From: Burkholderiales bacterium
Lineage (GTDB): Bacteria > Pseudomonadota > Gammaproteobacteria > Burkholderiales > SHXO01
DNA: 64,000 nt
Assembly (NCBI GenBank): GCA_020854105.1
Contig: JADZGB010000043.1
Coordinates: 1 to 64,000 of the forward strand
Direction of reading: 5' to 3'
Below the pieces are notes generated by a model. The model did no database searches, had not been told where the DNA came from, and saw only the letters and a list, made by a program, of their open reading frames with translations. Each line of letters opens with the position of its first letter. The first letter of the stretch is position 1. The position numbers were made by a program, and so were the translations under genes. Below are positions 1 to 14,561 of the stretch, one piece after another.

Positions 1-943
1 TCAATGCGCCGCCGGCTGCAGTGTTCAGGGACATCGTGCCGCCCAGTTCCTGGCCGCCCGGTCCGTAGAACCTTCCGTTCATCTGTCCGTTCAGACCAAG
101 CGCATTGCTGCTGGCGGCGACGGTTCCCGAGAACGAATTCGTACCCGGGGCGTAGCTGAGGGTGGCCTGTGCGGGATTGAGGATGTCGAAGCGCACATCA
201 CCGAAAGGCGGCGGTGTGTCTCCCTGCCTGAGCAGGGCAGTACCCGATGTCGACAGGCCGATCTGGCGGGTGGCGAAATTGACATCTGCCTGGAGACTCG
301 CCCCCATGCCGAACTGGGTGCCGGCCGGCACACCGATGAAGTCGCCCGCGGCCGCGACGTAACGCCCGACCACCGAGCCGGTATAGGTCGCCGTGCCGGC
401 GACGGGCAGTGCGGCACCGGCAGTCGGTGCGCCGAACGACATGGCACTGATGGCCGAGCCGGCTCCCGAGGGAATGCTCCATGCGCCGAAGCTCTGATAG
501 CTCCATGCATTAGTGGCATGGTACGGATCGGAGATGGCGCCGATGACGGTCTGTCCGGAATTGGCCAGCGCACACAAGCCGCCGGCGCAACTCAGGCTGC
601 TGCCCGACGAGATGGTCCAGGAGGCCGAGGTGGCGGGTGTGGTGAACGTGAATCCGCGCAGGCCGCCGCTGGTGCGCGCGTTGTAGATCACGCCTGCGCG
701 GCTGGCCGCGGTATCGGTCGACACCGCGCCCCCGGAGGTGCGCGTCACTGACATGCCGTTGATGTTCACCGGGGTGCTGGCGGGCAGCGCGCCCCAGGAG
801 GTGAATGTCGTAGGCGTGACGGAGCCTCCGCCGCTGCTCCCTCCACCGCCCCCGCCGCAGGCGGCCAGCGCCAATGCCAGCGAGGCCGCGAGGATCCGGG
901 CCGAGAACATGGAAGTGCGTGAACTGCGCGCGGGATACGACAT
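1..943 (-). CDS. TbpB-like / Slam-type surface lipoprotein, partial (runs off window start)
   Basis: Reverse-strand ORF from ATG at 943 with signal peptide and lipobox (LALALAAC|GGGGGGSSGGG); C-terminal part reads GRFYGPGGQELGGTMSLNTAAGGAL, typical of TbpB-type beta-barrel repeats; no stop before window edge. Confidence 0.65.
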   Translation of the reverse strand, partial: MSYPARSSRTSMFSARILAASLALALAACGGGGGGSSGGGSVTPTTFTSWGALPASTPVNINGMSVTRTSGGAVSTDTAASRAGVIYNARTSGGLRGFTFTTPATSASWTISSGSSLSCAGGLCALANSGQTVIGAISDPYHATNAWSYQSFGAWSIPSGAGSAISAMSFGAPTAGAALPVAGTATYTGSVVGRYVAAAGDFIGVPAGTQFGMGASLQADVNFATRQIGLSTSGTALLRQGDTPPPFGDVRFDILNPAQATLSYAPGTNSFSGTVAASSNALGLNGQMNGRFYGPGGQELGGTMSLNTAAGGAL

Positions 944-1059
944 CGATGCTCCGTCAAATCATTGAAAATGCCCGGCGCGGAGTATGGCGACAAGCTTCCT
1001 GTTGCCGCAAGGAGCACCGGCCGCCGAAGCGGCACAGTGTCGCGTGATAGCATCAGCGC

Positions 1060-1884
1060 GTGAGCCATGCCCCGTGCCTGCCTGCCCTGCACAGCGAACT
1101 CGACGTCCAGCGCTGGGACGGCCGAAACCTGCTCCCTGCCCGGGAAACGGTCATCGAGGAAGTGCCGGTTGCATTCGTCTATAACGGCATGGCGCACGCA
1201 GTCATGATGGCTACGCCATCGGATCTCGAGGATTTCGCGCTCGGCTTCTCGCTGAGCGAGGGCATCGTCGAGGATGCCGCAGAACTGCACGCCGTGGAGG
1301 TGGTGCCGCTGGACGAAGGCGTGCTGCTGCGCCTGGCCGTGGACGCCCGGCGCGCGCAGGCGCTGGAAGCGCGCCGCCGCGGCATTGCCGGCCGCTCCTC
1401 CTGCGGCCTGTGCGGAGTCGAGAACATCGATCAGGTGATGCGGCATCCGCGGCCGGTGGCCGGCACACTGCGCGTGCCGCACGCGCACCTGCAGGCCGCA
1501 TTCGAGGCGCTGAACGGCCTGCAGGTGCTCAATGCCAGGACCGGGGCGGTACACGCCGCGGGATGGACCGATGCGACGGGCACGGTGCGCCTGGTACGCG
1601 AGGACGTGGGACGCCACAACGCCCTCGACAAGCTGGTCGGTGCGATCGTGCGCGCCGGCCTGCAGCCGCAGGCCGGCTTCGCGCTGATCACCAGCCGCGC
1701 CAGCTTCGAGATGGTGCAGAAGGCCGCGACGGTCGGCATTCCCATTCTGGCGGCGATATCGGCGCCCACCGCGCTGGCGGTGCGCGTGGCGCGCGAGAGC
1801 GGCATGACGCTCGCGGGTTTCGCGCGCGATGGCACGCACAACGTCTACACGGGCGCGCAGCGCCTGACCGATCGAACAGGCTGA
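1060..1884 (+). CDS. fdhD: formate dehydrogenase accessory sulfurtransferase FdhD
   Basis: 274 aa, SSCGLCGVENI (CxxC) motif, RLVREDVGRHNALDKLVG and ITSRASFEMVQKAATVGIPIL motifs of FdhD. Confidence 0.93.
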   Translation: MSHAPCLPALHSELDVQRWDGRNLLPARETVIEEVPVAFVYNGMAHAVMMATPSDLEDFALGFSLSEGIVEDAAELHAVEVVPLDEGVLLRLAVDARRAQALEARRRGIAGRSSCGLCGVENIDQVMRHPRPVAGTLRVPHAHLQAAFEALNGLQVLNARTGAVHAAGWTDATGTVRLVREDVGRHNALDKLVGAIVRAGLQPQAGFALITSRASFEMVQKAATVGIPILAAISAPTALAVRVARESGMTLAGFARDGTHNVYTGAQRLTDRTG

Positions 1885-1885
1885 A

Positions 1886-3298
1886 CTAGTGCGCCGGCAG
1901 GGCCGGACGATGCCCGGCCCACGGCCGCAGCTGTTCGAAGACGCGTGCCGCGCGCAGCACCCGTGCGTCCTGGAAGCGTCCGGCGACGATCTGGATGCCG
2001 GCAGGCAGTCCATCGGCATTGAAGCCGCAGGGGCAGGTGGCCGCCGGCAACCAGGTGAGGTTGAACGGATAGCTGAAACCGGCCCAGCGCAGCCAGTCCC
2101 ATTCGTGCTGCGCCCAGTGCGCCGGAATCAGCCGGTCCGCCGGAAATGCCGCCACCGACAGCGACGGCGTGAGCAGCAGGTCGTAGCGCTGGAAGAACGC
2201 GTGCACGCGCCCGTAGTAGTCCAAGCGCTCTCCCTGCGCGCGGCAATAGTCGGCTGCGCTGTAGCGCATGCCGTGGCGGATGATGGCCACCAGTCCGGGA
2301 TCCATCCTGTCCGCCCAGCGCTCGAGCAGCGGCCCCAGCGTGCCGGCATAGGACGAGGCGAACAGGCAATGTTCCATCTCGATCGGATCGCCCCAGCCGG
2401 GATTGACCTCGTCCACGCGGCAGCCGGCATCCTCGAAGGCCAGCGCCGCGTCGCGCACCAGGGCGGCGATGTCCGGGTCCACCTGCAGGTAGCCGAGATC
2501 CGGGCTGTAGGCGATGCGCAGCCCGTCAATGCCGTGCCCGAGCCGTGCCATGAAGTCCTCGGGCGGAGCCTCCAGGCTGGTCTGGTCGCGATCGTCCGGG
2601 CCCGCCAGGGCCTGCAGCATGAGCGCACTGTCGGCCACGGTGCGCGACAGGGGCCCGACGTGCGAGATGAAGCCGTTGTTTGGCATCGGGTGATAGGGAA
2701 TGCGCCCGAACGAGGGCTTCATGCCGAACACGCCGCAGAAGGCCGCCGGCATGCGCACCGACCCGGCGCCGTCCGAGCCCTGATGAACGGGGCCGAGGCC
2801 GGCGGCGGCACACACCGCGGCGCCCGCGCTCGAGCCGCCGGCATTCATGCCGGGCTTCCAGGGATTGTGTGTGATGCCGGTGAGGGGGCAGTCGCCGTTG
2901 CCCTTCCAGCCGAACTCTGACACCGTGGTCTTGCCGATGGAGATGGCGCCGGCCGCGCGCATGCGCTCGACATGGACGTGATCGAGTTCCGGCACACGCT
3001 CGCGGAACACGTGCGAGCCGCCCATGGTGCGCACGCCGCGGGTGAAGGCCAGATCCTTGACGGTGGTGGGAATGCCGTGCAGCGGACCGAGCGGTGCACC
3101 GCCCATCACCTGCCGCTCGGCCTCGCGCGCCTGGGCCAGTGCGCTGTCGTAGGTCGGCGTGCACAGCGCATTGAGCACGGGATCGAGCGCCTGCGCCCGC
3201 TCGATGACGGCCTGCACCAGTTCCACCGGCGACAGGTCGCGCGTACGGATGGCGTGCGCGAGCGCGCTCGCCGGGGTGAAGCAGAGCTCTTGGTCCAC
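1886..3298 (-). CDS. amidase (amidase signature family)
   Basis: GIPTTVKDL...GGSSAGAAVCAAAGLGPVHQGSDGAGSVRMPAAFCGVFGMKPSFGRIP; GTG start at 3298 preceded by AGGAG. Confidence 0.9.
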   Translation of the reverse strand: MDQELCFTPASALAHAIRTRDLSPVELVQAVIERAQALDPVLNALCTPTYDSALAQAREAERQVMGGAPLGPLHGIPTTVKDLAFTRGVRTMGGSHVFRERVPELDHVHVERMRAAGAISIGKTTVSEFGWKGNGDCPLTGITHNPWKPGMNAGGSSAGAAVCAAAGLGPVHQGSDGAGSVRMPAAFCGVFGMKPSFGRIPYHPMPNNGFISHVGPLSRTVADSALMLQALAGPDDRDQTSLEAPPEDFMARLGHGIDGLRIAYSPDLGYLQVDPDIAALVRDAALAFEDAGCRVDEVNPGWGDPIEMEHCLFASSYAGTLGPLLERWADRMDPGLVAIIRHGMRYSAADYCRAQGERLDYYGRVHAFFQRYDLLLTPSLSVAAFPADRLIPAHWAQHEWDWLRWAGFSYPFNLTWLPAATCPCGFNADGLPAGIQIVAGRFQDARVLRAARVFEQLRPWAGHRPALPAH

Positions 3299-3378
3299 CA
3301 GGAATCTCCTCGTCGCGCACCCGTCCTGCGCAGTAGGGTACCCTAGCCGCACACGACCGATCGTCCCGTCTTCCCTGC

Positions 3379-4629
3379 ATGCAATTCCCCCCGACCGACG
3401 CTCCGCCCGGACTCTGGGCGCGCTGGCTGGCGACGCCGCTGTACCTTCGCATCCTGGGCGCGCTGGTGCTCGGGCTGCTGACCGGCGTGGTGCTGGGAGA
3501 ACAGGCCGGCGCGCTGGCCATGCCGGCCAAGCTGATGCTGCGCATGCTCTCGGCCCTTGCACCGCCACTCATCCTGTTCGCCATCGTGCGCGCCCTGGTG
3601 ATGGCGGAACTGCCGGCGGGAACCGCGCCGCGCCTGGCGAAGCTGCTGCTGCTCAACACCACGGTGGCGATCGCCATCGGCCTGCTCGTGGCCAATCTGC
3701 TGCAGCCGGGAACGTGGCACGAGGTCGGCCCCACGCCGCCCGCTGCGGTGGCGAGGAACGCTCCCGGCCCGCTCGAGCAGTTCGTGGACAACATCCCGCG
3801 CAGCCTGCTGGGCCCGCTCACCGACAACGGCAGCGTGGTCTCGGTCATCATCCTGGCCATCGCCTTCGGCATCGCGCTGCGTCACCTGCGCGACCGGCCG
3901 CTGCGCACCGTGCGCGACGCGATCGACGTGGGCTTCGACGCGCTGATCGTCATCCTGCGATGGGTGATCGAGATCATTCCGTTCGGCATCTTCGGCATCA
4001 TTGCCAGCATCGTCGGCACCAAGGGTTTTGCCGCCTTCATCCCGCTCGGCGGATTCGTGGTCGCGGTGGTGCTGGCCCTGCTGCTGCAAGCGGGGTGGTA
4101 TCTCGTGCGCATCCGCTTCGGCTCCTGGGTGCGGCCGGGGCAGGTGCTGCGCGGCACGCGCGATGCGCTGGTGATGGCGTTCTCCACCGCCAGTTCCACC
4201 GCCACCATGCCGGTCACCTATGCCTGCCTGCGCGACAAGGTGGGATTGCGCGAGCGCTCAGCCAGCCTGGGCGCACTGGTCGGAGCCAACTTCAACAACG
4301 ACGGCACCGCGCTGTACGAGGCGATGGCCGCGCTGTTCATCGCCCAGGTGCTGGGAATGGAGCTGAGCCTGACCCAGCAGCTGCTGGTGGTGGTGACGAG
4401 CATGGCCGCGTCGGTGGGCGCGGCCGGCATTCCCGAGGCCGGACTGGTGACGATGACCATGGTGTTCATGGCGGTGGGGCTGCCGGTGGAATACATCGCG
4501 GTGCTGTTCTCGGTGGACTGGTTCCTCGACCGCTGTCGTACCACCATCAATGTAATGGGCGACATCAACGTGAGCGCGCTGCTCGACGGCAGGCAGCGCA
4601 GGGACGAACTGCTGGAGAAGGCGGGCTGA
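3379..4629 (+). CDS. dicarboxylate/amino acid:cation symporter (DAACS family)
   Basis: 416 aa; GANFNNDGTALYEAMAALFIAQ, STASSTATMPVT motifs and multiple TM segments. Confidence 0.88.
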   Translation: MQFPPTDAPPGLWARWLATPLYLRILGALVLGLLTGVVLGEQAGALAMPAKLMLRMLSALAPPLILFAIVRALVMAELPAGTAPRLAKLLLLNTTVAIAIGLLVANLLQPGTWHEVGPTPPAAVARNAPGPLEQFVDNIPRSLLGPLTDNGSVVSVIILAIAFGIALRHLRDRPLRTVRDAIDVGFDALIVILRWVIEIIPFGIFGIIASIVGTKGFAAFIPLGGFVVAVVLALLLQAGWYLVRIRFGSWVRPGQVLRGTRDALVMAFSTASSTATMPVTYACLRDKVGLRERSASLGALVGANFNNDGTALYEAMAALFIAQVLGMELSLTQQLLVVVTSMAASVGAAGIPEAGLVTMTMVFMAVGLPVEYIAVLFSVDWFLDRCRTTINVMGDINVSALLDGRQRRDELLEKAG

Positions 4630-4632
4630 GGG

Positions 4633-6271
4633 ATGCAGACACAGGCAGCCGGTGAAACGCCGTCCGCGGCCACGCGCGTGAGCGTGCGCGAAGCGGTGTT
4701 CGCGCTGCTGCGCGACTTCGACATGACGACGATCTTCGGCAATCCCGGTTCGACGGAGCTGCGTATGTTCCGCGACTGGTATGTTCCGCGACTGGCCGGC
4801 GGACTTCCACTACGCGCCGGGCCTGCAGGAAAGCGTGGTGGTGGCGATGGCCGACGGCTTCGCACAGGCACGGCGCGCACCGGCACTGGTCAATCTGCAC
4901 TCGGCGGGCGGGGTCGGCCATGCGCCGGGCAGCGTGTTCACAGCCTGGCGCAACCAGTCGCCGCTGGTCATCGTCGCCGGTCAGCAGACGCGCGCGATGC
5001 TGCCCACCGACCCCTTCCTGTGCGCGCGCTCGGCCGTGGATTTTCCCGAGCCGTACGTCAAGTGGAGCCACGAGCCGGCACGTGCGCAGGACGTGCCGCT
5101 GGCGCTGTCGCAGGCGATCCACACCGCCCTGCAGAAGCCGTGCGGGCCGGTGTTCCTGTCCGTTCCGGAGGACGACCGGGACGCGCTCACCGAGCCGGTC
5201 GTGCCGCGCACGGTGGCGACCCGCTTCGCACCCGACCCCGTGGCGCTGGAGGCGCTCGCGTGCGCACTGGAGTCGGCACAGCGGCCGGCGCTGGTGGTCG
5301 GCGCGGCGATCGACCAGGATGGAGCGTGGGACGACCTCATCGCGCTCGCCGAGCGGCTAAATGCCGTGGTCTGGCACAGTCCGATGGCCGGACGCCGCGC
5401 GTTTCCGCAGAGCCATCGGCTGTTCGCCGGCTTTCTGCCGCCGCTGCGCCAGCCGCTCGCGCACCGGCTCGCCGGGCACGACGTGGTGCTGGTGATCGGC
5501 GCACCGGTGTTCCTGTACCACGTGCATAGCGAAGGCGAGTATGTCGCCCCGGGCACGCGCCTGTTCCATCTCACCGACGACGCCGAGCAGGCCGCGCGCG
5601 CACCGGTCGGGAGCAGCCTGTTCGCCAGCATCGGCCTGGGCGTGGCGCAGCTGCTCGCGCGCGTGCAGGCCACGCAGCGGCCGGCGCCGCAGATCGCGCC
5701 GCGCCCGGTAGTGCCCACGGGCAAGGATCCCATCAGCGGCGAGTTCGCCATGCACACGCTGCGCGAGACGTTTCCGGCGAACGCGGTGCTGGTGGAGGAA
5801 GCACCCTCGCACCGCAACGCGCTGCACGATCACTTCCGCGTGGATCGCAGCGGCGGCTTCTACGCCTGCGCCAGCGGCGGCCTGGGCTTCGCCCTGCCTG
5901 CCGCGGTGGGGGTGGCGCTGGCGCAGCGCCCGCGCAAGGTGGTGGCAGTGGTCGGGGACGGCTCCAGCCTGTATACCATCCAGGCCCTGTGGACAGCGGC
6001 GCGGCTCGCCCTTCCCATCACCTTCGTCATCCTCGACAACAGCGGCTATGGTGCGGTGAAGGCGCTCGGCGCGCGCATGGGCATCGGGACCATCCCTGGC
6101 TGCGATGTGCAGGGCGTGGATTTCGTTTCCCTCGCACGCGGTTTCGGCTGCCGTGCGTCCTGCGTTCAGCGTGCCGAAGACCTCGCCGGGGCACTGGGCG
6201 AGGCCCATGCGGCCGATGGTCCGTGGCTGGTCGAGGTGCGGATGAATCCGAATGCCGACACGATCTACTGA
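4633..6271 (+). pseudogene. mdlC: ThDP-dependent decarboxylase (benzoylformate decarboxylase-like), frameshifted by a 16-bp tandem duplication
   Basis: N-terminus VREAVFALLRDFDMTTIFGNPGSTELRMFRDW in frame of 4633; remainder MFRDWPADFHYAPGLQESVVVAMADGFAQ... GDGSSLYTIQALWTAARLALPITFVILDN in frame of 4781. Exact duplication TATGTTCCGCGACTGG at 4764-4779 and 4780-4795; removing one copy restores a continuous frame. Confidence 0.85.
4764..4795. repeat. exact 16-bp tandem duplication inside the decarboxylase gene
   Basis: TATGTTCCGCGACTGG TATGTTCCGCGACTGG read directly. Confidence 0.97.
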
Positions 6272-7718
6272 TCCGAAACGCACGCGATCGCCGCGTCTTG
6301 CCTGCGCCTGCCTCGCGCTGACCCTGGCCGCGTGTGCGAACGCGCGGGAATTCGACCTCGTCATCGCCAACGGCCGGGTGATGGACCCGGCCAGCGGACT
6401 GGACGCCGTGCGTCACGTCGGCGTGCGCGGCGGCAGGGTCCAGGCATTGAGCGCGTCGCCGCTCGACGGGCATCGGACCATCGATGCCACCGGGCTGGTG
6501 GTCGCACCCGGTTTCATCAATCTGCACTGGCACGGCACGCAGCCGCGCAGCAACACCTTCGAGGCGATGGACGGGGTGACATCGACCTTCGAACTGGAGA
6601 TCGGCGTCGCCGACGTGGACCGATGGTACGACGAGCGTGCCGGGCGCATGCCGATCAACTACGGCGCCGCGGTCGGGCACGCGCCGGTGCGCATGCGCGT
6701 GATGGACGATCCGGGCGCATTCGTGCCGGCCGGCCCCGCGGCACGCCAGCCGGCGAATGACGCGCAGCGTGGACAGATCCTGGAGGGCATCGAGCGCGGA
6801 CTGCAGCGCGGTGCGGTGGGCGTGGGCTTCGGCCTGGCCTACACACCCGCCGCCTCCCGGCGCGAGATCCTCGACAGCTTCCGTGTGGCCGCACGGTACA
6901 AGGCCGCGGCCTACGTGCATATCCGCGGCGCCTCCAGCGCCGGCAGCGCCGACCGCGAGGAGGGTCTGCTGGAGGTCATCGCACACAGCGCCGTGAGCGG
7001 TGCGCCGGTGCATGTCGCCCACATCAACAGCAGCGCGCAGGAGGCCGTGGACCGGCTGATGGAGGTCATCGCGCAGGCACGCGGGAACGGCGTGGACGTG
7101 TCCACCGAGGCCTATCCCTACACGGCCGGCATGACGCGGATCGAATCCTTCCTGTTCGATACCTGGGGCGACAAGCCCGAATCCGAGTACGCCAAGCTAC
7201 AGTGGGTGGCGACCGGCGAGCGGCTCACGCGCGAGAGCTTCCATCGTTACCGCCGGCAGGGCGGCTTCGTGCTCATCCACGCCAACACCGAGGCGCGCGT
7301 GCGTCAGGCGATCGTGCATCCGCTCAGCATGATCGCGAGCGACGGCTTCGACACCGAACCGCCCAGCCATCCGCGCTCGGCCGGCACCTTCACGCGCACG
7401 CTCGCGCGCTACGTGCGCGAGGAGCAGGTGCTGACACTGATGGAGGCGCTGCGCAAGATGACGATCATGCCGGCGCAACGCCTGGAGACACGCGTGCCGG
7501 ACATGGCGCTGCGCGGCCGGCTGGCCCCCGGCGCGTTCGCCGACATCGTCGTATTCGATCCGGCGACGGTGCACGACACCGCCACCTACGAGCAACCGGC
7601 CCGTTACGCGGTTGGCATGCGTCACGTACTGGTCAACGGCCAGCCGGTGGTCCACGACGGTGCGCCGGTGCCGGATGCGCTGCCCGGGCTGCCGGTGCGC
7701 GCGCCGCTGCACCAGTAG
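6252..7718 (+). CDS. N-acyl-D-amino-acid deacylase / D-aminoacylase-like amidohydrolase with signal peptide
   Basis: DLVIANGRVMDPASGLDAVRHVGVRGGRVQAL, VVAPGFINLHWHG, C-term GRLAPGAFADIVVFDPATVHDTATYEQP; lipoprotein-like N-terminus (LALTLAACAN). Confidence 0.85.
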   Translation: MPTRSTDPKRTRSPRLACACLALTLAACANAREFDLVIANGRVMDPASGLDAVRHVGVRGGRVQALSASPLDGHRTIDATGLVVAPGFINLHWHGTQPRSNTFEAMDGVTSTFELEIGVADVDRWYDERAGRMPINYGAAVGHAPVRMRVMDDPGAFVPAGPAARQPANDAQRGQILEGIERGLQRGAVGVGFGLAYTPAASRREILDSFRVAARYKAAAYVHIRGASSAGSADREEGLLEVIAHSAVSGAPVHVAHINSSAQEAVDRLMEVIAQARGNGVDVSTEAYPYTAGMTRIESFLFDTWGDKPESEYAKLQWVATGERLTRESFHRYRRQGGFVLIHANTEARVRQAIVHPLSMIASDGFDTEPPSHPRSAGTFTRTLARYVREEQVLTLMEALRKMTIMPAQRLETRVPDMALRGRLAPGAFADIVVFDPATVHDTATYEQPARYAVGMRHVLVNGQPVVHDGAPVPDALPGLPVRAPLHQ

Positions 7719-7754
7719 CTGCTGAAGCGAGGCGTCGCGACAGGGCACGGTCCA

Positions 7755-7930
7755 CTGCTGGATCCCGGCCCCGGATCAAAGCATTCCGGGGCAGGCTTTC
7801 ACGCGCCGGGATGACGACACACCCGTCGCCCCGGCGAGATCCCCACACCCGTCGCCCCGGCAACCGCCGGGGTCCAGCATACAACGAAAGGTCAGTTCTA
7901 CTACGTGGATCCCGGCTTTCGCCGGGATGA
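7755..7930. repeat. REP-like palindromic elements (GGATCCCGGCTTTCGCCGGGATGACG family)
   Basis: Two or three inverted-repeat copies; related copies at 8042-8062, 56972-57006 and 61335-61430. Confidence 0.7.
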
Positions 7931-8008
7931 CGATGAGTTTGGGATGACGATGAGTTTGGGATGACGATGAGTTTGGGATGACGATGAGTATGGGATGACG
8001 ATGATGCT
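7924..8008. repeat. 17-bp tandem repeat array (GGGATGACGATGAGTTT x ~5, then a degenerate unit)
   Basis: Units at 7924-7940, 7941-7957, 7958-7974 identical; 7975-7991 and 7992-8008 diverged at the 3' end; partial sixth unit from 8009. Confidence 0.93.
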
Positions 8009-8076
8009 GGGATGACGAGGATATCGAGATGATGAAGGTCTGATCCCGGCGTTTGCCGGGCTGGCGACCGTCTTGC

Positions 8077-12516
<4,440 letters not shown>

Positions 12517-12707
12517 TGTGCCAGCGCCCAGGCTCGTCCGGTGAGCCAGTCTCCGGGCACGCGGCGTGCGGAGCGCAGCATGCTCCGCAGCCCAGGGCCG
12601 CGATCCGGAGGGAGAGCAGGATGCACCGGCATCCGCGATGATGTAGGCATATCACGGTGGGTAGGCAGCACAACCGATCAAGGCCGGAACACGAGGTCTG
12701 CCGGGGG

Positions 12708-13400
12708 ATGCGGGATCCGGACGAGGCCGAGGCCCTGTTCGAGCTCCTGCGCGAGCAGATGCTGGCGGAGATCGAGTCGCAGGCCGAGTCGCTTTCCGGG
12801 CCGTTGCACGGACGCGTACTCAGCGACCGGGTGATGGCCGCGGTGGCGCGCGTGCCGCGCCACGAGTTCGTCCCGCTCGACGTGCGGCCATTCGCCTATC
12901 TCAACCGCGCGCTGCCGATCGGCTTCGGCAAGACCGTGTCGCAGCCGTTCCTGGCTGCGCTGATGATCGATCTGCTCGAGGTCGATGACTCGCACCGGGT
13001 GCTCGAGATCGGCACCGGCAGCGGCTATCACGCCGCGCTGCTGGCCGAGCTCGGAGCCAGCGTGTACACGGTCGAGCTGATTCCGGAACTGGTGACCCAG
13101 GCCGCCAGCCGCCTCGGCTATCACAACATCGCGGTGCGCATGGGCAACGGGCGCCTGGGCTGGCCCGAGCACGCACCCTACGACCGCATCCTGGTGACCG
13201 CTGCGGCGGAGCTGATCCCGGGAGAGCTGCTGATGCGGCTCACCAGCGGGGGGCGGATCGTGCTTCCGGCCGGAATTCCCGGGCAGCAGCAGCTCCTCAG
13301 CGTGGAGCGCACCCGCGATGGACGATTGCACATGAATGCCGTGCTCGGCGTGCATTTCGCCGCGCTGGACGAGGACGAGAGCCTGCACGGCAGCGGCTGA
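12708..13400 (+). CDS. pcm: protein-L-isoaspartate O-methyltransferase
   Basis: VPRHEFVPLDVRPFAYLNRALPIGFGKTVSQPFLAALMIDLL, VLEIGTGSGYHAALLAEL, YDRILVTAAAELIP. Confidence 0.92.
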   Translation: MRDPDEAEALFELLREQMLAEIESQAESLSGPLHGRVLSDRVMAAVARVPRHEFVPLDVRPFAYLNRALPIGFGKTVSQPFLAALMIDLLEVDDSHRVLEIGTGSGYHAALLAELGASVYTVELIPELVTQAASRLGYHNIAVRMGNGRLGWPEHAPYDRILVTAAAELIPGELLMRLTSGGRIVLPAGIPGQQQLLSVERTRDGRLHMNAVLGVHFAALDEDESLHGSG

Positions 13401-13471
13401 GGGCCGGAGCCGGCGATGGCCGAAGGCGGACCTGCTCTGTTAATGTCCGGTCCAGTCGCTGGGGACAGGGC

Positions 13472-13909
13472 ATGGCGAGCAGATCACCCAAACGGTTCAG
13501 TGCCGGCGTGGTCGTGGTGCGGCACACGCGCGCCGGCTGGCGCTACCTGCTGCTGCGCGTCTATCGCACGTGGGACTTCCCCAAGGGCGGCGTGGAGGCC
13601 GGCGAGACGCCATTGCAGGCGGCCCGGCGCGAGGTCGCCGAGGAGACCGCCCTCACCGACCTGAGCTTCGACTGGGGCGAGCAGTTCGCGGAGACCGCGC
13701 CCTACAGCACCGGGAAGGTCGCGCGCTACTACGTGGCGGTGAGCAGCGAGCAGATCGCGTCGCTCCCGGTCAATGCCGTGCTGGGGCGCGCCGAGCACCA
13801 CGAATTCCGCTGGGTCGGGCAGGTCGAGGCCCGCCGTCTGCTGCCCGAGCGCCTTCAACCCGTGCTGGCCTGGGCCTGCGCGCTGGTCGAGCAGGTGCAC
13901 TCCCGCTGA
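13472..13909 (+). CDS. NUDIX hydrolase
   Basis: Nudix box GGVEAGETPLQAARREVAEETAL. Confidence 0.9.
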   Translation: MASRSPKRFSAGVVVVRHTRAGWRYLLLRVYRTWDFPKGGVEAGETPLQAARREVAEETALTDLSFDWGEQFAETAPYSTGKVARYYVAVSSEQIASLPVNAVLGRAEHHEFRWVGQVEARRLLPERLQPVLAWACALVEQVHSR

Positions 13910-13916
13910 GCCCGCC

Positions 13917-14414
13917 TCACTTGCGCTCGGAGCTGGACTTGTCGATCTTCCCGGTGGCCGCATTCACCATCACGTTGCCGACGCGGCCGTCGGGCAGGCT
14001 GAACGAGTAGCTGTAGTAGGGGTGGCCGCGCCAGCTCAGCTCGTACTTCATGCGGTTCAGCTCCGCGGCGCGGAACTCGGCACTGGCCAGCTCGCGTACC
14101 TCGGGCTCCTCCACGCGGTGGCGCGTGCTGAGCATCTCGTACTTCTTGTTGCCTGCCTTCTGCTCCGACTTGACGATCGCGCCGCCTTCGCAGCGCATGC
14201 GATAGACGCGGTTGTCCGGTGCGACCAGCTCGACGTCGAAGCCCAGTCCGTTCTGCCAGTCGAGCTCCCATTCCGTCACCTGGCCGACCTGTTGCTGGCG
14301 CGCCGCGTCCAGGCACGCGTTGACCGCCCGGTCCACCTCGGGACCGAACTCGGCAGCGAATGCCGCTCCAGAGGCCAGCAGACCGGCGCCGATGGCGATG
14401 AGGGAAAGTCGCAT
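13917..14414 (-). CDS. secreted hypothetical protein, possible PepSY-like domain
   Basis: Signal peptide MRLSLIAIGAGLLASGAAFAAE; C-term DGRVGNVMVNAATGKIDKS is PepSY-like. Confidence 0.65.
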   Translation of the reverse strand: MRLSLIAIGAGLLASGAAFAAEFGPEVDRAVNACLDAARQQQVGQVTEWELDWQNGLGFDVELVAPDNRVYRMRCEGGAIVKSEQKAGNKKYEMLSTRHRVEEPEVRELASAEFRAAELNRMKYELSWRGHPYYSYSFSLPDGRVGNVMVNAATGKIDKSSSERK

Positions 14415-14561
14415 GTGCTCCTCCTGTCGATGGCGAGCGCTGTCGCCGTTTGCCTACATGATCGCGAAGCCGTGCAATGGCAAGAATACACGCCCGCGCA
14501 CATCGTGCGTGGCGGGCTATGATTGCCCGCGCCTTCCTGCACCGAACCCGCGCGCCGCCGC

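Noticed and set aside
1060-1884. Formate dehydrogenase locus
   Set aside because: Only fdhD is present; no fdh structural genes in the window.
4764-4795. Programmed ribosomal frameshift in the decarboxylase gene
   Set aside because: No slippery heptamer; the exact 16-bp duplication fully explains the frame change.
7924-8025. Possible CRISPR array
   Set aside because: 17-bp units are directly contiguous with no spacers, derive from a REP end, and no cas genes are present.
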